From NCBI RefSeq assembly GCF_025574485.1, contig NZ_JAOBPO010000005.1, positions 62,001 to 126,000 of the forward strand: a DNA stretch of 64,000 nt. The letters run 5' to 3'. This document shows positions 34,773-43,198 of this stretch, in pieces. A program made the translations under genes and the position numbers. Every line of letters starts with the position of its first letter. The stretch's first letter is position 1. This DNA is from Kordiimonas aquimaris (GTDB lineage Bacteria > Pseudomonadota > Alphaproteobacteria > Sphingomonadales > Kordiimonadaceae). Below the pieces are notes generated by a model. That model ran no database searches, was not told the DNA's origin, and was given only the letters and a program-made list of their open reading frames with translations.

Positions 34773-36260
34773 CTACATTTTTGTCGCTTTGGTGATAACA
34801 AAGGGGCCATCAGCACTTTTCGTCAGCTCAAAATGCATGCGATCACCGGGTGCGAAAGATGACAAATCAACCTCAGGGTCGGCGGAAAAATCCATCGTCA
34901 TTTCGGGCCAGCCAAGCGAAGAGATGGGGTCATGGGTAAGGTTGACGGTGCCATCATCCGACACCGAGTTAACTGTGCCCATGCCGTGATGAACCTCTAT
35001 TTCGTCAGCCATTTCAGCCATGTCGTGCCCGGCATGATCTTGCTTGGCACCCGCTTCCAGCATACGCAGAAAAGCACTATTGATGCTGGCTTCGGAGTCG
35101 ATGAGAAACTGACCGGATGTTACGATCACCTCGCCGGCTGACAGGCCAGCTTTGATTTCCACCCGGTCACCACTTTCCATGCCAGCAACAACTTCGGCAG
35201 GTCGGTACTTGCCGTCGCCTAGTGCCAGTACAACCCGATCAGTTTTGCCGGTGCGAATAAGCGCCTCGCGCGGAATGGAAACGACATCCTTCACCGGAGA
35301 TGCCGCAATACTGATCTCACCGTACATATTTGGCTTCAACCGGCCGTCGGGGTTGGAAAACGCCAAGCGCGCCTGTACTGTTCGGCTCATTGGGTCAACG
35401 ATGGGATACACATAATCTACTGTGCCGTTCCAGGTTTCACCGGGGAGAAAAGGCAGTGTCATAGTTGCTTGCTGGCCTTCGCTTACCCAGTCGGACTGGC
35501 CTTCGAAGACGTCAACCTTGATCCAGACGGATGACAAATCTGCTAGAGAGAACACCGTTTTGCCCGGTGTAACATGCATGCCCTCACCAATCTCCAAGGC
35601 TATAATAACACCATCTTGAGGAGCAAGAACCTCGATACGCTGTTTCACTTCACCGCTTTTTTGAACTGTAGCGATTTGGCGTTCGGTCATTCCGAGAGCC
35701 TTAAGCCGTTCTTGTGCTGCGCTTGCAAAACCTTTCTGGTCGAGCCTGACAGACTGGAGAAACTCTATCTGGGCATTTACCAATTCCTGTGAATAGAGTT
35801 CGAATATCACTTCGCCCTTTTGAACAACCTCGCCAACCGCTTTCCTGTATAGTTTTTCAACCCAGCCAGCTGTGCGTACATGCACATGTGACGTCTTGTC
35901 TTCGTCGAACGTGATGAACCCAATGGTATCGATCTCACGGGACAGATCTGAAGCCAGCGCAACATCAGTTCTCACCCCGATGTTATTGACCACTGCGCCA
36001 CTTATTTTCAGTGCATTGGGATCATCGCCGCCAGCTTCGTCTCCGGCGTAAATAGGGATTAACTCCATCCCCATGGGTGATTTCCCAGGCTCGTCGCGCC
36101 TATAATTAGGGTCCATCGGCGCTATCCAGTAAAGCACCTCTTTTTCGTCGTTTTGCGCCGGGGCACCAGTTTCAGGTGCCTGGCCCAGCATGCTTGCGCC
36201 GTAACCAAGACCAGCTCCGATTGTCAGCGTCGCTGCTACTGTTAAAATTGTTTTACGCAT
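34773..36260 (-). CDS. cusB: Periplasmic adaptor CusB with two extra metal-binding parts
   Basis: 495 residues. The signal peptide (about 1-25) is followed by a heavy-metal-binding segment, YWIAPMDPNYRRDEPGKSPM and the following GMELIP. The barrel-sandwich halves, the alpha-hairpin (about 130-195) and the beta-barrel domain come next. From about residue 415 a CusF-like domain is fused at the C-terminus (HHGMGTVNSV, LGWPEMTMDFSAD). Thus one chain combines adaptor and chaperone, although a separate cusF is also present downstream. ATG 36260 overlaps the cusC stop by eight bases. Confidence 0.93.
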   Translation of the reverse strand: MRKTILTVAATLTIGAGLGYGASMLGQAPETGAPAQNDEKEVLYWIAPMDPNYRRDEPGKSPMGMELIPIYAGDEAGGDDPNALKISGAVVNNIGVRTDVALASDLSREIDTIGFITFDEDKTSHVHVRTAGWVEKLYRKAVGEVVQKGEVIFELYSQELVNAQIEFLQSVRLDQKGFASAAQERLKALGMTERQIATVQKSGEVKQRIEVLAPQDGVIIALEIGEGMHVTPGKTVFSLADLSSVWIKVDVFEGQSDWVSEGQQATMTLPFLPGETWNGTVDYVYPIVDPMSRTVQARLAFSNPDGRLKPNMYGEISIAASPVKDVVSIPREALIRTGKTDRVVLALGDGKYRPAEVVAGMESGDRVEIKAGLSAGEVIVTSGQFLIDSEASINSAFLRMLEAGAKQDHAGHDMAEMADEIEVHHGMGTVNSVSDDGTVNLTHDPISSLGWPEMTMDFSADPEVDLSSFAPGDRMHFELTKSADGPFVITKATKM

Positions 36261-37548
36261 CGTCTTCACCTTCAAGGAATAGAAGTTGGGCCTGAGCCTT
36301 CAATCGGTCCGACTGGAGCCTTATCAAACTAAGCTCTGCATCAAGCTCTGCCAGCCGCGCTCTAACCAGTTCTGCAAAATCGGTAACACCGCTCTGGTAG
36401 GATGTGAGCGATGCTTCTGTGGTTTCCTTTGCCCGCTTGAGGACAACCGACTGATAGAGGGAAATCCGCTCCTGAAGCCGCGTCCAGTCGGCATAGGTTG
36501 TCTGCAGCTTCCTTCTCAAATCCAGCAAAACACCGTCCAGCGACAGGCGGGATGCCTGACGAGACCGCTTTGCGGCAGAAACCTCTCTGTCTTGCCGTTT
36601 TGCTGTGAAAAGGGGCACATCCATAACTACGCCGACTGAGGCAAAATCAGCGCGCTCGGCACCGCGCGCTCCGTACCCCACATTAACGGTCCATCCGGGT
36701 TTATATTGCTCACCGGCGATATCGACATCTTTGCTTGCCACTTCAACGCGCGCCGAGAACATTTTGGCCGCAGGATGTTGGGGTAAAATATCAATAAGAG
36801 CCGTCACATCCGAGGGATGAACCAGACCAGGCGGTGTTATCGCAATGGGGCGACGTGCCGCTGCCTCACCGATACGGCGTGCCAGTTTCGCGCGGGAAAT
36901 CGATGCCTTCCTGCCGATTTCCACCAAGCGATCGTCCAGAAGGCTGAGTTCAAGCTCGGCTCTCAGGATGTCCTGGCTTGTCTCGCGTCCTGTTGCGAAA
37001 ATAGCCTGAATAACTTCTATAAGCTCTGCGACTGCCTTTCGGCTTTCGCCCACCTTGGCTTCCGCCTTGGTCCAATAGTAAAGGTCGAGCCAGTTAAGGC
37101 GCGTATCCAGGATGATTTCCCGCTGACGCAGTTCCTGACGGAACCGTTCGCTGGTCGCCTGCGCTTTTCGCTTTGACCGCCGATGCTGGAGCGTATCCCC
37201 TTTCGGGAAAGCCTGACTGACCCCCACCTGAAGCTGGGTCATTGCTTCTTGCGTATAACTGAAGCTATTGGTCGGCCAGTTTGCAAATGTCATTCTCAGT
37301 TTGGGGTCTGGCAGTTGCGAATCTGAAACCGCACGATCATCAAAGGCCGCAGCCTGTTCGCCCGGCTCCATCAGGTAAGGATCCTCAGACGAAAGCGCCA
37401 GTTTAATGGCTTCCTGAAGAGATAGCTCACCTGAGACGGCTGGCTTTTCCTGCGCTATACCGAGGGGACTGGATTGTAGAGCACCAACGTTTACCGTAAA
37501 AGTAAATGCTATAATAACGGCTGTTGAGACCGTAGTCAGATTGTACAT
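36253..37548 (-). CDS. cusC: Outer-membrane channel CusC (TolC family)
   Basis: 431 residues. The N-terminal signal sequence (IIAFTFTVNVGALQ) is followed by two TolC-type repeats of long helices with conserved segments PDPKLRMTFANWP and VSQAFPKGDTLQHRR, then DIAGEQYKPGWTVNVGYGARG and MDVPLFTAKRQDREV. It forms the outer-membrane duct of the CusCBA pump. The ATG at 37548 has a GAGGTAAC ribosome site. The small secreted protein gene 83 bases upstream is probably in the same transcript. Confidence 0.88.
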   Translation of the reverse strand: MYNLTTVSTAVIIAFTFTVNVGALQSSPLGIAQEKPAVSGELSLQEAIKLALSSEDPYLMEPGEQAAAFDDRAVSDSQLPDPKLRMTFANWPTNSFSYTQEAMTQLQVGVSQAFPKGDTLQHRRSKRKAQATSERFRQELRQREIILDTRLNWLDLYYWTKAEAKVGESRKAVAELIEVIQAIFATGRETSQDILRAELELSLLDDRLVEIGRKASISRAKLARRIGEAAARRPIAITPPGLVHPSDVTALIDILPQHPAAKMFSARVEVASKDVDIAGEQYKPGWTVNVGYGARGAERADFASVGVVMDVPLFTAKRQDREVSAAKRSRQASRLSLDGVLLDLRRKLQTTYADWTRLQERISLYQSVVLKRAKETTEASLTSYQSGVTDFAELVRARLAELDAELSLIRLQSDRLKAQAQLLFLEGEDDA

Positions 37549-37631
37549 ATTGTTACCTCAAAGATCATAAAGTCTGCGCGCAATTGGCATTTCCAGCCAA
37601 TTACGCCTTCAGCTTCGGGTTAAACCGAGCC

Positions 37632-38042
37632 TTAAACGATCAGAGAGATACGGGGAGGGGGAGTGTTTAGGTTCGCATGCCGGGAGGAAGCCGTTTCGTC
37701 GATTGGCCTAAACGCTTGTGGGCGTATAGTCCATCCGGCCATATCAGGCGCGTTTAATGAGATAACGGCGCAAGTGGCGACATTTGCACAGCAGGAAATA
37801 TCACACAGTTTTTCGGGGGAAGACGGGTCAATACTCGCATGATCAGACGCTGTCTGGTGGCTGATCATCTTCCCTTGGCTATAGTGTGCCATCAGGTCAT
37901 GAGACTGTGCCCTCATGCCGCCTTGATAGGTCTCTGGACAGCAATCATGTGTGTCCAGAGCGGACGCCATAGGCGCCACCAAAATCACGCCTAAAGCGAG
38001 AAGGGCTATTAACCGTGTAACAATGTTCGTAGCGAATCGCAT
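37632..38042 (-). CDS. Small secreted Cys/His protein heading the cus operon
   Basis: 136 residues. The signal peptide (LIALLALGVILVAPMASA) is followed by DTHDCCPETYQGGMRAQSH, an MISHQTASDH stretch, CDISCCANVATC with four Cys, and the tail LNTPPPRISLIV. The Cys/His richness and the paired-proline tail place it with the CzcI/DUF2946-like proteins of this island. The longer frame to 38138 would start upstream of the promoter, so ATG 38042 is chosen. The predicted transcript starts at or within a base of this ATG, so it should be leaderless. Likely a periplasmic copper-binding accessory; inferred. Confidence 0.65.
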   Translation of the reverse strand: MRFATNIVTRLIALLALGVILVAPMASALDTHDCCPETYQGGMRAQSHDLMAHYSQGKMISHQTASDHASIDPSSPEKLCDISCCANVATCAVISLNAPDMAGWTIRPQAFRPIDETASSRHANLNTPPPRISLIV

Positions 38043-38049
38043 AAGGTGA

Positions 38050-38080
38050 ATAATAACCCTTGACCACGGTACAGGGTCAA
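38050..38080 (-). promoter_or_regulatory. MerR-type promoter of the cus operon
   Basis: Leftward -35 TTGACC (38075-38080), 19-base spacer, -10 TATTAT (38050-38055). An inverted repeat with ACCCT/AGGGT outer arms covers the spacer. The -10 ends seven bases before the ATG at 38042. Confidence 0.8.
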
Positions 38081-38185
38081 TAGGTAAAAAAGATACACTC
38101 TCGAAATTGATTAGTACCTTGATATGTAAATGTTTCACAGGATGCCGTCAGCTTCATAACGATAAACACATAGCCAGCATCAACT

Positions 38186-38344
38186 TTATTTGCGGCCTGT
38201 TCTAAACCCAATACCCGTCAAAATAGCCAATAACAACAGATCATCAATCCCGAAATGCTCCCAGTGATCTATAGCCAACAAGATGGCGGCCGTGACGAGT
38301 AACGGGTTAGCGAGGGCGCCAAGGGTGTTTTTCCAGTGCGTCAT
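38186..38344 (-). CDS. 52-residue membrane-associated protein after PPK2
   Basis: A short complete gene, MTHWKNTLGA to GFRTGRK. One or two hydrophobic stretches are present (ANPLLVTAAILLAI and IDDLLLLAILTGIGF), separated by DHWEHFG with two His. It lies 71 bases downstream of the polyphosphate kinase on the same strand and appears to be the last gene of that operon. The codons and the amphipathic pattern look coding, but the ribosome site (GAGAGTTAGC) is weak. No family is recognised. Confidence 0.55.
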   Translation of the reverse strand: MTHWKNTLGALANPLLVTAAILLAIDHWEHFGIDDLLLLAILTGIGFRTGRK

Positions 38345-38415
38345 GCTAACTCTCTATATTTAAGCCATATGCCAGACCTGAGATGCTCCCATCAAAACGA
38401 GACGCCTTGATTACA

Positions 38416-39162
38416 TTAGTAATGGAGGAAGCTTCCGGATTGTTCGGATTCATAGGTCCGTACTATTGAAAGATCTTGTTTTTGCCAATGAATGTCTCGC
38501 TCCGGGCAATCCACCCGCCCAAGTAAATCCCGAATGATGTTAAGTCTCGCCGATTTTTTATCATCAGCGTCCACAATGATCCAAGGGGCATGGTTAGAAT
38601 GTGTGCTTGCCAGCATGTCGTCTCTTGCCTTGCTATAATCGTTCCATTTTTTCAGTGCCTGCGCGTCAATTGGGCTGATTTTCCATTGTTTGAGTGGATT
38701 ATTCGCTCGATCCTTCAGTCGACGTTCCTGTTCCTTGCGCGAGATGTCCAGATAGTATTTTAGGATTTGCATACCGGAGCTTGTCAGTATTTCCTCGAAG
38801 CTAGGTACAGCTTCAATGAAAGCGGTATATTCAGCGTCAGAGCAAAAGCCCATAACTCGCTCGACACCGGCCCGGTTGTACCAACTGCGGTTAAACAGAA
38901 CCATTTCCTGCGCGGCAGGCAACTGGTCGACGTATCGTTGAAAATACCACGATCGGCGATCTCTATCGCTGGGGACAGGCAGCGCAACGACCCGAGTTTC
39001 CCGCGGACTTAAATGTTCAGTAATGCGCTTGATAACACCGTCTTTACCGCTCGCATCCCGACCTTCAAATATCACAACAACCTGATGGTTATGCGCAATC
39101 AAATGCCGTTGGAACTGCACCAGATAAGTCTGAAGTATGCGTAGGTCTGTTTTGTACGTCAT
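38416..39162 (-). CDS. Polyphosphate kinase 2 (PPK2 family)
   Basis: 248 residues. The Walker A motif FEGRDASGKDGVIKRI (about residues 32-47) and the Walker B/lid region VLFNRSWYNRAGVERVMGFC are both present, as is the lid RRLKDRANNPLKQWK. PPK2 enzymes transfer phosphate between polyphosphate and nucleoside di- or monophosphates in the cytoplasm. The one-domain length suggests class I or III (ADP or AMP to higher phosphates). It is third in an operon with DUF2933 and an ICMT-type methyltransferase behind a CueR-type promoter, so metal induction is predicted. Confidence 0.92.
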   Translation of the reverse strand: MTYKTDLRILQTYLVQFQRHLIAHNHQVVVIFEGRDASGKDGVIKRITEHLSPRETRVVALPVPSDRDRRSWYFQRYVDQLPAAQEMVLFNRSWYNRAGVERVMGFCSDAEYTAFIEAVPSFEEILTSSGMQILKYYLDISRKEQERRLKDRANNPLKQWKISPIDAQALKKWNDYSKARDDMLASTHSNHAPWIIVDADDKKSARLNIIRDLLGRVDCPERDIHWQKQDLSIVRTYESEQSGSFLHY

Positions 39163-39196
39163 CGCTCAAACGACTTTCAATGCGGTGATTCAGATT

Positions 39197-39865
39197 CTAT
39201 CGGTATTCGTCCGTGTTTCCAAGATCAGGGCGAGCCATCGACTTCAGTGTCGGAATGAACCGCGGGACATTTGCTCTATAGTCCGTGTACATTTGGCCGA
39301 AATCCCTTATAGCCTGTAGTTCCTCGCTTAAAGCAAGCCGCCAGTATACGATCACGAGAACCGGAAACATAGCAAGTGTAAGTATGGTCGGCCACTGGAG
39401 CAAAAACCCAAACATGATCAAAATGAAGGCTACATATTGAGGATGTCGCACACGAGCATAAGGTCCGGACATGGCTAGTGTTCCCGACTGCTGAGCGGCA
39501 TAAAGTATGCGCCATGCTGAAGCCAGCAACCAAAAGCCACCACCAATGAAGAACATGCTTAGAATGTGGAATGGCCCAAAATGAGGGTTCGATTTCCAAC
39601 CAAACATCATTTCCAACAAGTGGCCAGAATCGTGGGCTAACCAGTCAATTTCGGGATAATTGCTCTGGAGCCATCCCGATAGGAAATAGATAGTCAACGG
39701 AATCCCATACATTTCTGTAAAGAGTGCGACGATGAAAGCGCTGAAAACACCAAAAGATCGCCAATCCGTCTTGGTTTTTGGCTTTGTAAAACTAAAAGCA
39801 AAAAATATAAAGATTGCGGAGTTGAGAACAACCAACGCCCAGAGACCATATGATGAATGTTCCAT
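39197..39865 (-). CDS. Isoprenylcysteine methyltransferase (ICMT/PEMT)-family membrane protein
   Basis: 222 residues with five or six membrane helices. The family signature GPYARVRHPQYVAFILIMFG binds the S-adenosylmethionine cofactor, and the C-terminal ALSEELQAIRDFGQMYTDY helix with its Glu is the usual end of the family. Bacterial members methylate lipids or isoprenoid-linked groups; substrates are rarely known. The ATG at 39865 is one base beyond the DUF2933 stop, which indicates coupling; the longer frame overlaps that gene. It lies between DUF2933 and PPK2, a set also seen near copper genes. Confidence 0.85.
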   Translation of the reverse strand: MEHSSYGLWALVVLNSAIFIFFAFSFTKPKTKTDWRSFGVFSAFIVALFTEMYGIPLTIYFLSGWLQSNYPEIDWLAHDSGHLLEMMFGWKSNPHFGPFHILSMFFIGGGFWLLASAWRILYAAQQSGTLAMSGPYARVRHPQYVAFILIMFGFLLQWPTILTLAMFPVLVIVYWRLALSEELQAIRDFGQMYTDYRANVPRFIPTLKSMARPDLGNTDEYR

Positions 39866-39866
39866 A

Positions 39867-40082
39867 TCAATGATCCCGGTCTGAATGGTAATGATCGGAA
39901 TGGCCGTGATGCATGAAGAAATGCATCCCGACACATAAGCCAACCAGCAGGAGCAATGGCAAGATTCCTCCTAGATTGATGTGTGCCTTATGTTCGAACA
40001 GCAGCATGAGCGCAGCCACCGCCAGAAATACACTGAAAACAAATCCAATCCTAGACTGGAAAAACCCAGGTTCACTTTTCAT
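39867..40082 (-). CDS. DUF2933 small membrane protein
   Basis: 71 residues. Two membrane helices (FVFSVFLAVAALMLLF and GGILPLLLLVGLCVGMHFFM) are followed by a His-rich tail (HHGHSDHYHSDRDH). This is the DUF2933 pattern, found beside copper-resistance genes. The tail suggests metal binding on one side of the membrane; inferred. GGGAGA precedes the ATG. It is the first gene of the operon DUF2933-ICMT-PPK2-small protein. Confidence 0.85.
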   Translation of the reverse strand: MKSEPGFFQSRIGFVFSVFLAVAALMLLFEHKAHINLGGILPLLLLVGLCVGMHFFMHHGHSDHYHSDRDH

Positions 40083-40106
40083 AATAATCTCCCTTTATGG
40101 ATTTAA

Positions 40107-40137
40107 CCCATAGGGCTTCCAGTGGCGGGAAGGTCAA
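40107..40137 (-). promoter_or_regulatory. CueR-type promoter of the DUF2933-ICMT-PPK2 operon
   Basis: Leftward -35 TTGACC (40132-40137), 19-base spacer, -10 TATGGG (40107-40112). The spacer contains the perfect dyad CTTCC/GGAAG. It faces away from the promoter of the copper ATPase, 53 bases to the right. Confidence 0.8.
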
Positions 40138-40190
40138 CAAGATTTTTTGTAAAACTCTGCAGGCACTTATAGAGTTTTCAAAAAAGGGCC

Positions 40191-40221
40191 TTGACCTTCC
40201 ACCAGCTATAACCTTTAGGCT
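40191..40221 (+). promoter_or_regulatory. CueR-type promoter of the copper ATPase operon
   Basis: -35 TTGACC (40191-40196), 19-base spacer with ACCTTCC left arm and AACCTT right arm, -10 TAGGCT (40216-40221). The boxes match known copA promoters. The leader to ATG 40257 is about 30 bases and contains the GGAGG ribosome site. Confidence 0.8.
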
Positions 40222-40256
40222 GGCCCAAATTTAACCAACCATTGGGAGGCCCAGCA

Positions 40257-42740
40257 ATGGCGTCAGATCATTTGCATCACCATGAAACGGATCATGATAA
40301 GGACCAGTCGATTGTACGCGACCCGGTTTGTGGCATGCTTGTCGACCCCGAGACAGCGGCCAACCACCTGCACCACGACGGAAAAGATTTTTTCTTCTGC
40401 AGTATCGGGTGTGAAGCAAAATTCACCATAGCGCCTTCGCAGTTCGTAAAATCGAATGATCCAGTTTGCGGCATGAACGTTGAGCGCGCGAGTGCGGCCC
40501 ATATTCATTCCTACAACGGGGCCGTCTACTATTTTTGTTCTGACACATGTGAAAAGAAGTTTTCTGTCGCGCCGGAAAAATACCTTGAGCCCTCAGAAAT
40601 GGCAAAACCGGCACCAGAAGGCACTCTGTTCACCTGCCCGATGCACCCCGAAATCATACAGGAAGGTCCCGGCAGTTGTCCCATATGTGGCATGGCGCTG
40701 GAGCCGATGGGTATTCCTGCCGAAGACGCAGGCCCAAACCCCGAACTGGTCGATTTCAGGCGCCGTTTCTGGGTCGGCGCGCTCTTAACTGTCCCGCTGC
40801 TGGTTTTATCGATGGGGCCTTTTGTGGGTTTGGGCTTTATCCGCGACATGATCGGCGAAAAACTGACCTTGTGGATTGAACTTATCCTTGGAACGCCGGT
40901 TATTCTCTGGGCGGGGTGGCCTTTCTTTGTTCGTGGTGTTCAGTCCGTGATCAATAAGAGCCTGAATATGTTCACCCTCATCGCAATGGGAGTTGGCGCC
41001 GCCTATATATTCAGCGTCGTAGCAGTTCTTGTACCCGACATATTCCCAGACGGGTTTCGTGATGCAGACGGGCATGTCGGCGTCTATTTTGAAGCGGGGG
41101 CGGTGATTGTCGTTCTGGTGCTTCTTGGACAGGTGATGGAGCTTGGTGCGCGCGAGCGTACGGGTTCTGCGATCAGGGCGCTGCTGGATCTGGCTGCGAA
41201 AACCGCGCGGGTGATCCGCGAAGGTGGCCTGGAAGAGGAAATTCCCCTTGAGGATGTTGTTGTCGGCGACCGCCTGCGCGTGCGACCGGGTGATAAAGTT
41301 CCGGTGGACGGCGTGGTCGTTGACGGACGGTCTTCTATCGACGAATCCATGATCTCGGGCGAGCCGGTACCGGTTGAAAAAGTGCAAGGCGACGACGTTA
41401 CCGGCGCAACAATCAATGGTACGGGCAGCCTGATCATCGAGGCGCGGCGGGTTGGTGCCGATACCATGTTGAGTCAGATCGTTGAAATGGTTGCCAGCGC
41501 CCAGCGAAGCCGGGCGCCCATCCAGAAACTCGCTGATACCGTTGCTGGCAAATTTGTGCCGGCCGTGATTTTGATCGCGATTCTTTCTTTTGCCGCTTGG
41601 GCAACATGGGGACCGGCGCCGGCGCTTTCTTACGGTCTTGTGTCTGCCGTTGCCGTCCTGATCATTGCGTGCCCATGCGCCCTCGGCTTGGCGACCCCAA
41701 TGTCCATTATGACGGCAACAGGTCGCGGAGCGCAGGCGGGCGTATTGATCAAAAATGCGGAAGCACTCGAGAGGTTCGCCAAAGTTGACACGCTGATTGT
41801 CGATAAAACCGGCACCTTGACGCTAGGCAAGCCAAAATTGGTCGCGGTAATACCGGAGCCGGGTCATAGTGAAGCTGAAATTCTTCGCCTTGCGGCAAGT
41901 TTGGAGAAAGGATCTGAGCACCCGCTTGCCGAGGCCATTGTCGCCGGCGCAGAAGAACGCACAATCGACATAGTCCAAACCGACGAGTTCGAAGCGGTTA
42001 CAGGTATGGGTGTCAAAGGCGTGGTCGACGGAAAACCGGTGGCGCTCGGTAATGCCAAACTCCTTGCTGAACTTGGCCTGAACAGCGAGCATCTACTGGA
42101 AGCAGCCAATAAGCGGAGAGACGAAGGTGAAACAGTGATGTTCGTAATTATTGGCAGCGAAATCGCTGGTCTCGTCTCTGTTGCAGACCTGGTTAAAGAA
42201 ACAACCCCCGAGGCTCTGGAGGCCCTGCATGCTCAGGGCCTCCGCATTGTGATGGCGACTGGGGATAATGAGCGAACGGCGCGCTCGGTTGCCGCGCGCC
42301 TAGGCATAGATGAAATTCGGGCTGATGTACTACCAGAGGACAAAGCTAGAATTATTCAAGACCTGCAAGAAGCCGGACACAAGGTTGCGATGGCCGGCGA
42401 CGGCGTCAATGATGCGCCCGCTCTAGCGCAGGCCGATGTGGGAATTGCGATGGGAACAGGCGCTGATGTTGCCATTGAAAGTGCTGGCTTCACCCTTGTG
42501 AAAGGCGACCTGAACGGAATTGTCCGCGCTCGCAAGCTGTCAAAAGCGACAATGCGAAACATCAAACAAAACCTTTTCTTCGCACTATTTTATAATGCAG
42601 CCGGCGTCCCGGTGGCTGCAGGCATTCTCTATCCGTTTTTGGGTGTGCTGATCTCACCAATTTTCGCGGCTGCCGCCATGAGCCTCAGCTCAATCTCGGT
42701 AATCAGTAACTCGTTGAGACTGAGGACTGTGAAGCTCTAA
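40257..42740 (+). CDS. copA: Copper-exporting P1B-type ATPase with two YHS domains
   Basis: 827 residues. The N-terminus has a His-rich start ([10 protein letters not shown]), two YHS domains ([13 protein letters not shown] and [13 protein letters not shown], each with a later FCSxxC pair), and a heavy-metal-binding motif, [20 protein letters not shown]. The core has eight membrane helices, the ion-path motif CPCALG, the phosphorylation motif DKTGTLT, the EHPLAEAI (HP) motif and GDGVNDAP. The M helices [18 protein letters not shown] and [12 protein letters not shown] fit Cu(I) transport. The usual HMA repeats are replaced by YHS/heavy-metal modules, as in CopA2-like and silver-type pumps. It exports Cu(I)/Ag(I) from the cytoplasm. 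Followed by a merR gene 29 bases on. Confidence 0.94.
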   Translation: MASDHLHHHETDHDKDQSIVRDPVCGMLVDPETAANHLHHDGKDFFFCSIGCEAKFTIAPSQFVKSNDPVCGMNVERASAAHIHSYNGAVYYFCSDTCEKKFSVAPEKYLEPSEMAKPAPEGTLFTCPMHPEIIQEGPGSCPICGMALEPMGIPAEDAGPNPELVDFRRRFWVGALLTVPLLVLSMGPFVGLGFIRDMIGEKLTLWIELILGTPVILWAGWPFFVRGVQSVINKSLNMFTLIAMGVGAAYIFSVVAVLVPDIFPDGFRDADGHVGVYFEAGAVIVVLVLLGQVMELGARERTGSAIRALLDLAAKTARVIREGGLEEEIPLEDVVVGDRLRVRPGDKVPVDGVVVDGRSSIDESMISGEPVPVEKVQGDDVTGATINGTGSLIIEARRVGADTMLSQIVEMVASAQRSRAPIQKLADTVAGKFVPAVILIAILSFAAWATWGPAPALSYGLVSAVAVLIIACPCALGLATPMSIMTATGRGAQAGVLIKNAEALERFAKVDTLIVDKTGTLTLGKPKLVAVIPEPGHSEAEILRLAASLEKGSEHPLAEAIVAGAEERTIDIVQTDEFEAVTGMGVKGVVDGKPVALGNAKLLAELGLNSEHLLEAANKRRDEGETVMFVIIGSEIAGLVSVADLVKETTPEALEALHAQGLRIVMATGDNERTARSVAARLGIDEIRADVLPEDKARIIQDLQEAGHKVAMAGDGVNDAPALAQADVGIAMGTGADVAIESAGFTLVKGDLNGIVRARKLSKATMRNIKQNLFFALFYNAAGVPVAAGILYPFLGVLISPIFAAAAMSLSSISVISNSLRLRTVKL

Positions 42741-42769
42741 CAGGTTGAGGCAATTGTGAGCGGGGGAAA

Positions 42770-43186
42770 ATGACAGTTCAATTGACCATAGGAAAGCTCG
42801 CCGACGCCACCGGTGTCAGCGTTGAAACTATCCGCTATTATGAGCGCCGCGGCATCCTTCCCAAGCCGGGTCGACTTTCGTCCGGATACCGAGTTTATGG
42901 TCAAGAAAGCCTGTTGCAACTCAAGTTCATCAAAAATGCCCAAACTCTTGGTTTTACTCTGCGAGAAACCAAGGAGCTGCTGTCGATAACAGAAGACCCC
43001 GACGCAGATTGTGCCCGCATAAACGAGACGGCGCAGGCCAAACTCAAACAGATCAATGAAAAGCTGAAACTTTTGCGGAAAATTAAACGAAATCTGACGG
43101 TGTTGGCAGAGTACTGCCCGGCTGATGACCAACCGCTGAGTGAATGCAGTATTATCAACCACCTATACGGCGAGCGGGAAATGTAG
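42770..43186 (+). CDS. MerR-family metal regulator, paralogue 1
   Basis: 138 residues. The HTH is LTIGKLADATGVSVETIRYY, and the Cys ligands are ADCARI and the pair in CPADDQPLSEC (nine residues apart), followed by SIINHLYG. This differs from the CueR loop (seven between the cysteines) and has the extra upstream Cys found in Hg/Zn/Pb-type members, so the sensed ion is not clear. It lies directly after copA and is co-transcribed. A close paralogue lies at 44041-44460. It may control the CueR-like promoters at 40107-40221. Confidence 0.85.
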   Translation: MTVQLTIGKLADATGVSVETIRYYERRGILPKPGRLSSGYRVYGQESLLQLKFIKNAQTLGFTLRETKELLSITEDPDADCARINETAQAKLKQINEKLKLLRKIKRNLTVLAEYCPADDQPLSECSIINHLYGEREM

Positions 43187-43198
43187 TTAACTCAGACA

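Noticed and set aside
34757-34816. Extended start of CusA
   Set aside because: The extra 20 codons lie inside cusB and are rich in Arg and Lys. The ATG at 34756 has a ribosome site and a normal first helix.
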